Shown here: positions 51,405-62,109 of the stretch, in pieces | Layout: every line of letters starts with the position of its first letter | Position numbering within the stretch: position 1 is the stretch's first letter | NCBI RefSeq assembly: GCF_021347895.1 | Contig: NC_067136.1 | Coordinates: 5,579,066-5,643,065 of the forward strand | DNA: 64,000 nucleotides | Direction: 5' to 3' | Source: Acanthochromis polyacanthus | Lineage: Eukaryota; Chordata; Actinopteri; Pomacentridae | Notes under the pieces: generated by a model | The model's input: the letters and a program-made list of their open reading frames with translations, nothing else | Databases searched by the model: none | What the model was told of the DNA's origin: nothing | Translations under genes and position numbers: made by a program

Positions 51405-51845
51405 TGAAATGTCTGGACCAAGAGCTGGACTAAACCATCTACACCTGGACTAAACCATCTACACCTGGACTAAACCAACTACACCTGGACTAAACCAACT
51501 AGACCTGAACTACACCTGGACTAAACCATCTACACCTGGACTAAACCAACTAGACCTGAACTACACCTGGACTAAACCATCTACACCTGGACTAAACCAT
51601 CTACACCTGGACTAAACCAACTAGACCTGAACTACACCTGGACTAAACCATCTACACCTGGACTAAACCAACTACACCTGGACTAAACTAACTAAACTAA
51701 CTAAACCTCAACAAACAAAATGGACTAAATCAACTGAACCTGGACAAAACCAACTAAACCTGAACTACACCTGGACTAAACCAACTAGACCTGAACTACA
51801 CCTGGACTAAAGCAGCTTCACCTGGACTCAGGCGGTCAGACTGGA
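51405..51845. repeat. CTGGACTAAACCAACTACAC minisatellite
   Basis: 20-bp units (ACACCTGGACTAAACCATCT) with a longer 57-bp variant containing AGACCTGAACTACACCTGG. It lies downstream of the TNFR-like gene. Confidence 0.95.
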
Positions 51846-51867
51846 CTGGGCCTGGTCAACACCTGGA

Positions 51868-54800
51868 CTACAGATGTTCTTTCGCCCTCGGTCCTGGGTT
51901 GTGGCGATCTGGATCAGGACCTGGATCAGCAACTAGATCAGGACCTGAATCAGGACTTGAATCAGCACCTTGATGAGGACTTGGATCCGGAAATGGATCA
52001 GCACCTGGATGAGGACTTCGATCAGGACCCGAATGAGGACTTGGATCAGGACCTGGATCAGCTTCCTCCAGCAGGGACGCTGAGGAGACGGTGGAATGAT
52101 TTTCCTTCAGAGCTGCAGCCTCGCCAGTCAGGGCACATTCAGACCTGCACAGAAAACAGCCAGGTGAGTGCCAGGGTGGGCGGGGCCTCTTATCTGATGG
52201 GAGCAGGTAGAGGCTGGGGGAGGAGCTTGTTACCAGGGTGCTTGTTGCCGTGCTGCTTTCTGCAGGCCAGCAGGGCGAGAGACAGACTGAGCAGCAGGAT
52301 CAGGAAGACGGAGAAAGATCTGCAGAGACAAACACACCAAACGTTAGTCAGAGCCAATCAGATCAGCCTATCCATCTGTGCAGCCAATCAGAGGCCGTCA
52401 GCAGTTAGGACAGGAGTTCTACCTGCAGAGGTGAACTAACTAGGTCTAGATTTAAAGAGCTGAAACACCAGACTGCTGCACATTCATTAGTTCACACCCA
52501 AACCTAAGATCTGTCAAATGATTCACTGATTTTAGGTTTCAGATCTGAGAATTTTTCTGTTTTCACCCTAAATAAAACCCAAAACATCTTAACCAGGAAG
52601 TCATTTTAAGAGTTCATTATGATGAGAAATAAAACTTTAACACATCAGATTCTTTTGGAGAAATGAGGACCAAAGACTGGATTTCAGTGGAAACATGGAT
52701 CCATCTGTAGATAGACAGTAGGAGCTTTATGGAGACACTAGACCGGTCTGGATGGAGCTTTATGGAGACACTAGACCAGTCTGGATGGAGCTTTATGGAA
52801 ACCCTAGACCAGCCTGGATGGAGCTTTATGGAGACCCTAGACCGGTCTGGATGGAGCTTTATGGAGATCCTAGACCGGTCTGGATGGAGCTTTATGGAGA
52901 CCCTAGACCAGTCTGGATGGAGCTTTATGGAGACCCTAGACCGGTCTGGATGGAGCTTTATGGAGACCCTAGACCGGTCTGGATGGAGCTTTATGGAGAC
53001 CCGAGACCGGTCTGGATGGAGCTTTATGGAGACCCCAGACCAGCCTGGATGGAGCTTTATGGAGACCATAGACCAGTCTGGATGGAGCTTTATGGAGACC
53101 CCAGACCAGTCTGGAGGGAGCTTTATGGAGACCCCAGACCAGTCTGGAGGGAGCTTTATGGAGACCCGAGACCGGTCTGGATGGAGCTTTATGGAGACCC
53201 TAGACCAGCCTGGATGGAGCTTTATGGAGACCCCAGACCAGTCTGGAGGGAGCTTTATGGAGACCCTAGACCAGTCTGGATGGAGCTTTATGGAGACCAT
53301 AGACCAGTCTGGATGGAGCTTTATGGAGACCCTAGACCAGTCTGGATGGAGCTTTATGGAGACCATAGACCAGTCTGGATGGAGCTTTATGGAGACCCTA
53401 GACCAGTCTGGAGGGAGCTTTATGGAGACCCTAGACCAGTCTGGATGGAGCTTTATGGAGACCATAGACCAGTCTGGATGGAGCTTTATGGAGACCCTAG
53501 ACCAGTCTGGATGGAGCTTTATGGAGACCATAGACCAGTCTGGATGGAGCTTTATGGAGACCCCAGACCAGTTTTCTATTTTTATGTTGAAATAATGACA
53601 GCTCTGATCTCTGCTGGATCCATTCAATCATTTGAATCTACTGGAAACTGTTTTCTGTTTCTGGAGATATTCAACTCAGAAAGTGACTTCACTTTTAAGA
53701 TGCTTTTATTTCCCGTCTATTCCCCCAGAAATATGAACTGTGCCATCCTCCTGCTGACAGATTGGAGTTTCTTCAGTGATTAGAGAATCAGCAGATTACA
53801 GGGGACTGAATCTTACATCACACTGAGGATGAGCCACGTGTCATGAGGAGAGACTGTAGACAGGAGGAGGAGGACAGAGAACAAGGAGAAGAGTCATGAG
53901 GAGCTCAGCCAGAAAGCTTTCAGTTGACTGTGATGTCACAGGAAGCATGCTGCTTCAGGTGAGCTCACCTGGAGGTCCTGCAGATGTTGCCGTCATGGCG
54001 CTGGTGGTTTGGTTTCTGCACACAGAATCGGAGAACTTCGAGCACTCAACCTCAGTTTCCTCATGAGTAGCTGGAGGACACAGAAGACAGAACGATTGGA
54101 CCACCGACCAGACCACAGAGTCCTGATCATCCAATAATCAGCCAATAACCAGTCAATAACCAACCAATAACCTGTCAAAAATCAATCAATAACCAGACTA
54201 CAGAGTCGTAACCCTAACTAACCAATAACCAATCAATAACCAACCACCAACCAGACCACAGAGTCCTGATCATCCAATAACCAGCCAATAATCAACCAAT
54301 CACCTGCCAATAACTGTAACTTTACAGGAATCTAGTTTCTCTTTAACTGAAATAATCATTGGTTTATTTTTGGTAAATGAACCTGAGCAGGAAAAGGAGA
54401 AAACTAGAAGGACATGAATTCATTTAGTAAAACTGTACCTGAACAGGTGAGTTTACCTGAACAGGTGAGTTTACCTGAACAGTCAGTGCAAGGTTGACAC
54501 CGGATCCCCACCCCACCCCCACCACTACGGAGGGAACAGTTCTGGACCAAGAAGAAACCTGCAGGAGACACACACCATGAGGACAGACACACACCATGAG
54601 GACAGACACACAACATGAGGACAGACACGCACCATGAGGACAGACACGCACCATGAGGACAGACACGCACCATGAGGACAGACACGCACCATGAGGACAG
54701 ACACGCACCATGAGGACAGACACCATGAGGACAGACACGCACCATGAGGACAGACACGCACCATGAGGACAGACACACACGCACCATGAGGACAGACACA

Positions 54801-55802
54801 CACGCACCATGAGGACAGACACACACGCACCATGAGGACAGACACACAACATGAGGACAGACACACAACATGAGGACACATGCGCACCATGAGGACACAC
54901 ACGCACCATGAGGACACACACGCACCATGAGGACACACGCGCACCATGAGGACACACGCGCACCATGAGGACACACGCGCACCATGAGGACACACGCGCA
55001 CCATGAGGACACACGCGCACCATGAGGACACATGCGCACCATGAGGACACACACACGCACCATGAGGACACACACGCACCATGAGGACACACGCGCACCA
55101 TGAGGACACACGCGCACCATGAGGACACATGCGCACCATGAGGACACACACACGCACCATGAGGACACACACGCACCATGAGGACACACACACGTACCAT
55201 GAGGACACAGACACGCACCATGAGGACAGACACGCACCATGAGGACAGACACCCAACATGAGGACAGACACCCAACATGAGGACAGACACCCAACATGAG
55301 GACAGACACACACCACGAGGACAGACACGCACCACGAGGACAGACACCCAACATGAGGACAGACACCCAACATGAGGACAGACACCCAACATGAGGACAG
55401 ACACGCACCACGAGGACAGACACGCACCACGAGGACAGACACGCACCACGAGGACAGACACGCACCACGAGGACAGACACCATGAGGACACACATGCACA
55501 CACCATGAGGACAGACACGCACCATGAGGACAGACACCCAACATGAGAACAGACACCCAACATGAGGACAGACACCATGAGGACACACATGCACACACCA
55601 TGAGGACAGACACACACGCACACCATGAGGACAGACACGCACACCATGAGGACAGACACGCTAACCATGAGGACAGACACAGACCTGGTTGACAGGGAGG
55701 ACATGACGCAGTGTTCCGTCCAATCACTATCATCTCCAGCAGTAGACACAGAACGCTCACCTGGAAACACAATCTTCATATCAGACACACAACACCTGGT
55801 GG

Positions 55803-55839
<37 letters not shown>

Positions 55840-57226
55840 TTTCCTAGAAATCAGGAAACAGTGCAGTGACCCATCACCTGCATACCTGAGGAGGCCCCGC
55901 CCCCTCTGCACATACCCATGTCCAGATCACAGTGAACTTGGACCAGTAGGACCAGCTGGTTCTGTTTGTTCCCCTTAGAACTCATTCTGGGGTTGCAGTC
56001 TGCCTGGTGTCAGAACCGGGTCCAGTTTGAACAAAGTGGAATGACCAGAACCAGCTGAGTGCACAACACCTGTCTGATACCTGATCCGCCTCATCACTGA
56101 TCATTAATCCCTCTGATCACTAATCAATGATCCCGCATCGGACCGCACGCTAACAGGTAACAGCTAACAGATAACAACTTACAGCTAACAGCTAACAGAT
56201 AACAACTTACAGCTAACAGATAACAGCTAACAGCTTACAGCTAAAAGGTAACAGGTACCAGCTAAAAGGTAACAGGTAACAGCTAACAGGTAACAGGTAA
56301 CAGCTCACAGCTAACAGGTAACAGCTAACACCTTACAACTAACAGGTAACAGCTTACAGCTAACAGGTAACAGGTAACAGGTAACAGGTAACAGCTCACA
56401 GCCAACAGGTAACAACTAACAGATAACAGGTAACAGCTTACAGCTAACAGGTAACAGCTAACAGCTAACAGGTAACAGGTAACAGCTAACAGCTAACAGC
56501 TAACAGCTTACAGCTTACAGCTAACAGCTTACAGCTAACAGGTAACAGCTAACAGCTAACAGCTAACAGGTAATAGCTAAGAGCTAACAGCTTGTAGCTA
56601 ACAGATAACAGCTTACAGCTAACAGGTAACAGGTAACGGCTTACAGCTAACAGGAAACAACTTACAGCTAACAGGTAACAGCTAAGAGCTAACAGCTTGT
56701 AGCTAACAGATAACAGCTTACAGCTAACAGCTAACAGGTAACAGGTAACGGCTTGCAGCTAACAGGAAACAACTTACAGCTAATAGGTAACAGCTTACAG
56801 ATAACAAGTAACAACTTACAGGTAACAGATTACAGATAACAGCTAACAGCTTACAGCTTACAGCCAACAGGTAACAGCTAACAGCTTACAGCTTACAGCC
56901 AACAGGTAACAGCTAACAGCTAACAGCTTACAGGTAACAGCTAATAGGTAACAGCTAATAGGTAACAGCTAATAGGTAACAGCTAATAGGCAACAGCTTA
57001 CAGATAACAAGTAACAACTTACAGGTAACAGATTACAGATAACAGCTAACAGCTAACAGCTTACAGCTTACAGCCAACAGGTAACAGCTAACAGCTAACA
57101 GCTTACAGCTTACAGCTTACAGGTAACAGCTAATAGGTAACAGCTAATAGGTAACAGCTAATAGGCAACAGCTTACAGCTAACAAGTAACAGGTAGCAGT
57201 TCCTCACTCACCTGATGTCCGTCCAT
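51868..57226 (-). CDS. TNF-receptor-superfamily-like membrane protein (structure incomplete)
   Basis: Supported exons: 57226-57212 (MDGHQ), 55760-55685 (VSVLCLLLEMIVIG signal-like core, then TASCPPCQPG), 54558-54475 (FFLVQNCSLR to IRCQPCTDCS), 54070-53969 (ATHEETEVECSKFSDSVCRN), all GT-AG and in phase. The CxxC-x-G-F and CxPCTDC spacing looks like TNFR cysteine-rich repeats. A membrane exon follows at 52319-52234 (SFSVFLILLLSLSLALLACRKQ), but its phase does not fit exon 4, so an exon in 52330-53960 is missing or the gene is damaged. In the membrane frame the last exon (from 52144) ends after LNVP (stop 52130-52128). In another frame it gives a 90-residue tail SECALTGEAAALKE onward with PDPSPHPGAD repeats, ending at 51868. 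Family member not recognised. Confidence 0.55.
51895..52070. repeat. 18/36-bp repeat GATCAGGACCTGGATCAGCA
   Basis: Eight-odd units. On the minus strand they encode GPDPSPHPGAD-type repeats in the alternative tail frame of the TNFR-like last exon; on the plus strand DLDQDLDQH-type. Confidence 0.9.
52725..53575. repeat. 33-bp minisatellite CTGGATGGAGCTTTATGGAG
   Basis: About 25 highly uniform copies of TGGAGCTTTATGGAGACCCT plus AGACCAGTCTGGA. Eleven codons per unit keep three long frames open (ETLDQSGWSFM and PRPVWMELYGD on plus, LHPDWSRVSIK on minus, up to 343 codons). It lies in the intron before the TNFR-like membrane exon. No start context or flanking exons support a protein. Confidence 0.96.
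54430..54490. repeat. 18-bp triplication of the TNFR-like exon 3 donor
   Basis: On the minus strand CTGTTCAG then GTAAACTCAC occurs at the exon 3 boundary (54475) and twice more at 18-bp steps. Read-through would add CSGKLT repeats in frame. Confidence 0.9.
54570..55685. repeat. 1.1-kb minisatellite, 19-20 bp (ACCATGAGGACAGACACGC)
   Basis: About 58 copies with sub-families ACACGCGC, ACACCCAAC and ACGAGG. It fills the intron between TNFR-like exons 2 and 3 and ends at the exon 2 donor. Long CVCPHGACLSSW-type minus-strand ORFs (to 495 codons) are artefacts. Confidence 0.96.
55803..55838. repeat. (TG)n microsatellite
   Basis: About 17 GT dinucleotides 40 bp upstream of TNFR-like exon 2. Confidence 0.95.
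56155..57195. repeat. GTAACAGCTAACAGCTTACA minisatellite
   Basis: Irregular 7-10-bp units (GGTAACA, GCTAACA, GCTTACA) over 1 kb in the first intron of the TNFR-like gene. Blocks such as CTTACAGATAACAAGTAACA recur at about 56795 and 56997, a 200-bp duplication. Confidence 0.95.
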
Positions 57227-57310
57227 CTCTTCGTCTCGCGCAGATCAGACAGAGCAGAGACTCCTGCAGGCTTTTATGAGCGTGAGCCGCTCCCTGTTTA
57301 TACGGTCACC
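57226..57310 (-). promoter_or_regulatory. TNFR-like gene 5' UTR and TATA-like boxes
   Basis: Upstream of the ATG at 57226 the minus strand has GTATAAACAGG about 75 bp away and CATAAAAGCC about 50 bp away. Either could act as a TATA element for a short 5' UTR. Position-based only. Confidence 0.4.
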
Positions 57311-57499
57311 ATGACAACCAGCACGCCCTGACGTCAGACCAATACCGGAAGGGAGCAAAGCCGAGTGCTGAGTGTGTGTGTTTGTGTGTGTGTGTGAACT
57401 GGAGTTACCTCCGTTATCAGCTGAGTGTTTACAGTCAAGCCCTGTTACAAACACAACAGAAGGAAACACACACGTGCTGCACAGAAACATCAACATGTA

Positions 57500-57660
57500 A
57501 CATCCTGGTCCTGGTCATGGTTCTGGTCCTGATTCTGGTCCTGCTCCTGCTCCTGCTCCTGCTCCTGGTCCTGGTTCTGGTCCTGCTTCTGCTCCTGGTT
57601 CTGGTCCTGGTTCTGGTTCTGGTCCTGGTTCTGGTTCTGGTCCTGGTTCTGGACGTCTTG
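57500..57660. repeat. (CTGGTC/CTGGTT/CTGCTC)n hexamer array
   Basis: Hexameric CTGGTTCTGGTCCTG repeats, the reverse-strand equivalent of the array at 9553-9727. Confidence 0.93.
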
Positions 57661-57789
57661 AAGCTCACTGAAAAGTTCTGATCTGTTAAATAAACTCCTT
57701 CAGTGAAATTATTTCCTGACTTCTCTGATTGGAGGTGCAGGTAAAGAACCTGATCTCCATGATCCGGTTCCATCTGGTCTAGTTCCACC

Positions 57790-58150
57790 TGATTACTGCA
57801 GTACTCTTTACTGACCAGAGGGAACAGTAATCTGATTACTGAAGTACTCTTTACTGACCAGAGGGAACAGTAATCTGATTACTGCAGTACTCTGACTGAT
57901 CAGAGGGAACGGTAATCTGATTACTGCAGTACTCTGACCAGAGGAACAGTAATCTGATTACTGCAGTACTATGGCTGAGCAGAGGAACAGTAATCTGATT
58001 ACTGCAGTACTCTGACTGACCAGAGGAACAGTAATCTGATTACTGCAGTACTATGGCTGAGCAGAGGAACAGTAATCTGATTACTGCAGTACTATGGCTG
58101 AGCAGAGGAACAGTAATCTGATTACTGCAGTACTATGGCTGAGCAGAGGG
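57790..58150. repeat. 45-50-bp minisatellite AACAGTAATCTGATTACTGC
   Basis: Eight copies of GAACAGTAATCTGATTACTG then CAGTACTCTGACTGACCAGAG. AGTAATCTGATTACT is a 15-bp near-palindrome in every unit. It abuts the candidate exon at 58201. Confidence 0.95.
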
Positions 58151-58200
58151 AACAGTCATCTCTTTACTGCAGTACTCCAGCTGACCAGAGGAGTAGCAGC

Positions 58201-58277
58201 ATGCTGTCTGAACTCAGACCTCCGAAGAAGACGAAGCTGCAGAAGAGAAGAACAGAAGAAGAGTTCTGCTCCTCCAG
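58201..58277 (+). CDS. possible first coding exon of an unrecognised gene
   Basis: ATG opens MLSELRPPKKTKLQKRRTEE, a lysine/arginine-rich stretch, and after 77 nt meets CCTCCAG then GTGAGG, a good donor. The following 200 bp is CpG-rich (CGGTTAGCCGCTGTCC-type), as at a promoter-first-exon region. No second exon was found before the transposons begin at 59.2 kb. The product is not recognised. Confidence 0.3.
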
Positions 58278-58279
58278 GT

Positions 58280-59270
58280 GAGGCTCCTTCCAGGGTTCTG
58301 GTTCCGTTTCTGGTTCGGTCCGTTAGTTAGCCGCTGTCCGGTTTGGCTTCGGTTCTGTCTCCGCGCTCACCGGGTCCGGTATCTGCCCGCTCGCTGCTGA
58401 ATGCTACCGATGCTCCGGTTAGCCGCTAGCTGCTGCTGTCAGGCTAACGGTAAATAAGCTTCCATTATCGGACACGCCCTCGTCTGACCTCCGCGCGCTC
58501 CCAGTCCGCGTCCTCTGTGCCTCACCTGCGTCAGGTGCACTGATCTATAAATAGAACCTGGATGTTGCATCTGACTAAGCGGGCAGCTAAACTTTGAGGT
58601 AAGCGGGGCTGGGCTAGCAGCCATACTACAGCCCCCAATAAGCAGTAGTGCAGAGTCCCGGGCTTTGGCTTAGGCATTTAGTTTTATGTGAAGGCCTGCT
58701 TAATAACAGCCTCAACTATTATTTCTTGTAAATAAATTCTGCGTGTCTTTAGCTTATTATAATTATGTCAATAATATAGAGGGGAGAATTAGAGATGTCT
58801 TCAACTTTAGGCAAAAATATTAACAAACTACTTGGACTATAAAAACCAGACACTTGCTTTAGTTCCAGTAATCAGTACTGTACAGTACTATATGCACAAT
58901 GAAACTGTTTTCTGGTTATGCAAAATGAATATTAACAGATTTGTTTTAAATTCAAATAATGTTTTATTTTTGTTATGCAATAAACTTAAAGTTTTAATAT
59001 GTTCACAGTATTATTTAAGTGAAATAACCTGTTTTTCACATTATTACAGGAACAGGTTAATATTATATTATTCAATATACATGTAAAACACGCAAATGTA
59101 CACGTGTTTATATAATATGATAAAAAGATAACACACAGCAATAGAAACAAGCAAATACAACTGAATAACAAAATTAATAAATACAATAAAGTTACATGTA
59201 GGCCTAGCTGTACATGTCACATTCTACTGGTGTTTAAGAGAACTAGCTTCAAAAACTGTTTTCTTACTTT
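58280..59270. other. no gene recognised
   Basis: GC-rich to about 58660, then AT-rich. A short stretch at 58850-59090 is open but has no recognisable domain. A transposon edge is possible but I found no inverted ends. Confidence 0.45.
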
Positions 59271-59278
59271 TTCTCCTG

Positions 59279-60585
59279 TCATCCTCTCTGTGTGTGATTT
59301 AGTAATGTGGTGCATGCGCATTTTACAGTAACAGCTAGAGAGGATTTAATTAGGCTGAAAACATGATTGTTTTCTGGGGTGCAGTCAAACATGTGAGGGT
59401 AAAGTGAATCAAATACAGCGTTTATAGCTACCTCATTCAAAACAGCAGATGTAATCACGTCCACAATTCCTCTTCTTTGAGGCACTTTTCCACTGTTTGC
59501 AGCCAGAATTCGTTGGAAACACTTTTCTGTTGACTCACAAACAGTCACAACATCACGTGACGGCTTCTGAAGGCCACCTCTGTCTTTTTTGGCGATCAAG
59601 TCACATATAAAGCTGTTGTCAGATGTCAGGGCAGAAGTGCAAGTTGGGCATAAAATCCTTCTTTTAGCCATTTTCACAACATATCCTGCAATGTAGCCTA
59701 CAGCAGCTTCCTCGTATGCAGACAAAGCTGGGATGACTGGTGCTGTTGAAACATCAGTGGCATCATCAAAACGTAGTGATGATGGAAAATCTAGATCATA
59801 CCAGTTTGCAAGGGAAACATTGAAAGTGTCGCTTGTTGCATCATTAATCGTGGTGGAATCACGCGTCACATAAAGGATGGCTGTGTTGTCCAGCATCTCA
59901 TAGTTGACATTCGCCCCCTTTATTTCATGGCGCATGAGGAGACGTTTATATGCAGCTGTGAACTGTCGCGCATTAGGGTTATTGTTGCAGCCGCAAGATG
60001 ACCATACAGCACCAAAGAAGAGCTCTAAGTGATCCTGGCTAGCTTGTATGTCAACAGATACTTCAAGGGTGGATTTTTGCCAGTCACAAGCTGTTGGAAA
60101 AGGCACTTGATACTTGTAATAGCACTCAGGAATCCAATGAAAGGAGTTTTCTTCTGGCTGCTTGTCATGAGGTGACCATTTACATCTTTAAGTTGAGATA
60201 TGTAGGTCTCAGCCTCATCCAGGAATGGCTCCCAGAACTTCTGGTTACTCGCTCTCATTGGTCCTTTATACCCCTTGGCTACTGGATTTCGGCTGTTAAG
60301 CAGATCGAATAAGCGATCAAAGATGTGGATGAATCTAGCTGTTGTCTGGCAGCCTTGAAACTGGGGCAATTCAAGATTTTCACGACAAAACTCCATAGCA
60401 TCTGCTACACTCATGCTTAGGGTTTGTGCTGCTAGGTTCACCTTCATCTTTTGCTTCTGCCACATAATATGGGAAGATTTGAGTTTGTTGCCAAGTTGAA
60501 GACCCTCTTTATCTTGTAATTTATGTAGCTCTTCAAAATAGCTCCATTTCACATCTTCACCATGCTCGTCTTTAATCATTTTTGT
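59279..60585 (-). pseudogene. P-element-type (THAP9-like) transposase, C-terminal part, frameshifted
   Basis: The minus strand reads IKDEHGEDVKWSYFEELHKL, NKLKSSHIMWQKQKMKVNLA, AQTLSMSVADAMEF and FIHIFDRLFDLLNSRN in one frame to YKLA at about 60030. It then continues in a second frame with SQDHLELFFGAVWSSCGCNN, NPNARQFTAAYKRLL, AVGYIAGYVVKM and the zinc-knuckle-like CPTC. The change of frame within a conserved block means a small deletion. The motifs are those of P-element/THAP9 transposases. The N-terminal part continues at 61843-62100 beyond an inserted hAT element. Not functional as it stands. Confidence 0.85.
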
Positions 60586-61843
60586 CAGGCTGCAACAACG
60601 AATCGATAAAATCGATAATAATCGATTATTAAAAGCGTTGACAACGAACTGCATTATCGATTCGTTGTGTATCGTGATTCATGCGTCACTCGTCATGTCG
60701 CAGAGCCGTCTGCTTCACCTGCAGAGCGAGTTGAACAGAGCGAGGTGGAGGCAGAGCAGAGGAGGCATTTTCAAAGGGAAGTAAATTCAACAGATGAAAC
60801 GTGACCAGCACGGAGAAAACAGTTTGATGGAAGTCCTCAAAAGTATGGAAGCATTTCATGCTTCACAAAACAAAGATATGCTGCGTGTCCACTACATGCG
60901 AATGCACGCATCTGAAAATCGCACTGATGTGAGCGGGACACTACGTGCTCACGTGACCGCGCTTTCAGTTTGACGGTCCGGTAGATAAGTCTAAAAAACA
61001 CAGTGGCTGGGCCGCAAACTTTCTCTATTATTTTGAAAACACTAAAGGGAAAAGTATTTTTAAAGCATTTGAGACGAGAAATAATCTGTGCAGCAGCTGA
61101 ACCTGTCCTGGTTTTAGTTCACCGACGGCTAGTTTAGATGTTTAAGGACAGCAGAAGAGTCTACTTTATAAAAATGAGCTGCAGGTAAACACACCGGATC
61201 ACAGCTGGAAACGCACCAACCGGTCACATGCGATGTGTCGCATCTAGTGGACACACACCTTAAGTCACTGCATTATCCTACATTTGTTCCGTTTTAAAGT
61301 GAGGAAACGTAACATCAGTCTCTCTGGTAGCTTGTCTGATGCTAGGGTTAGCTTATTAACTGATTAATGACAGTGATAGGGCATGCGTGACTGTGAGAGA
61401 TGCTTTTTATTTCACTTTAATCAGCTTAAGCAGGGTTTGGATATGCATTACAAATAAATGGAACTTGCACACTATGTGGTAATAATTTGAAGATTAAGCC
61501 TCAAGTTTTAATTTTCTGACAGTCAGAGTGAAGACACTGGTCTGTGTTGGAGTGAGGCAGGATGAATTACATTAACAGGCTTTATGATAGAAAGACATCA
61601 TGTCCACCACAGCAAGCAGCTGTCTGACTGAGAGCATCCTCAACATGAACGTCACTGACGTGAGGCCTCTGATGGTTGAAGATGAAGGCGTCCCTATAAT
61701 GATCTTATTTGTTCTGTCATTCCAAATCTTTCTGAATAAAGAGGCGGAAATTAAAAATGTTTTTTTTTATCCGATTCATCGATTCATCGAAAAAATAATC
61801 GGCCGATTAATCGATTATTAAAATAATCGTTAGTTGCAGCCCT
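60585..61843. mobile_element. hAT-type non-autonomous element inserted in the P-element transposase
   Basis: The ends are TCAGGCTGCAACAACGAATC at the left and, inverted at the right, TAGGGCTGCAACTAACGATT. Just inside are ATCGATTATT and AATCGATTAATCG runs. The flanks carry CAAAAATG and CAAAAATT on the minus strand, an 8-bp target duplication with one mismatch, as expected for hAT. No transposase ORF is seen. Positions 60885-61262 inside it are a separate MITE. Confidence 0.85.
60885..61262. mobile_element. second, shorter copy of the AGTGGACAC foldback MITE
   Basis: It begins GCGTGTCCACTACATGCGAA and ends TCGCATCTAGTGGACACACA. Internal strings CTGCAGGTAAACACACCGGA and TCACAGCTGGAAACGCACC match the 27606-28590 element, and so does AACCTGTCCTGGTTTTA. 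Most of one arm is missing, so it is no longer a full palindrome. Confidence 0.85.
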
Positions 61844-62100
61844 AAATTTTTGATGATGCCAGGGTGTTCCGTATCAACTTGAGCGTGTGGCAGATATCGA
61901 GCATGATATAAACTTTGCGAGTGCTATCCAATGGGTTAGTTGGGTCATCTACGATGGTTCCGTGACCGTTGAGCTTAAAGGTTCGTTTCTCAGTGGATTT
62001 GTCATCTATGAAGAATAAATAAAAAATTTGGCCCCCATGCCCCTCGCGAAAATGTGGGCATAACCCGTGAGCACTGCAAATCCAAAATGGCCACTGCAAG
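61843..62100 (-). pseudogene. P-element-type transposase, upstream fragment
   Basis: It encodes FKLNGHGTIVDDPTNPLDST then KVYIMLDICHTLKLIRNTLA and SSK, the P-element block with the conserved LDICH-LKLIRN motif. The next residues of the same block (MIKDEHGED) appear 1.26 kb away at 60575, so the hAT insertion at 60585-61843 splits one protein. Upstream (62040-62100) homology is lost. Confidence 0.85.
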
Positions 62101-62109
62101 CTATTTTGG

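Noticed and set aside
52617..53783. 288-, 336- and 343-codon repeat ORFs as a tandem-repeat protein
   Set aside because: The 33-bp unit leaves all these frames open at once; there is no start context, signal or codon constraint.
54404..55911. Minus-strand ORFs of 412-495 codons (CVCPHGACLSSW-type) as a large cysteine-rich protein
   Set aside because: They are the 19-20-bp minisatellite read in three frames; real TNFR-like exon boundaries lie at both edges of the array.
55917..55985. Alternative first exon of the TNFR-like gene (MSSKGNKQNQLVLLV)
   Set aside because: Its donor phase puts exon 2 in a frame without the signal-like core; the MDGHQ exon at 57212-57226 fits phase 0.
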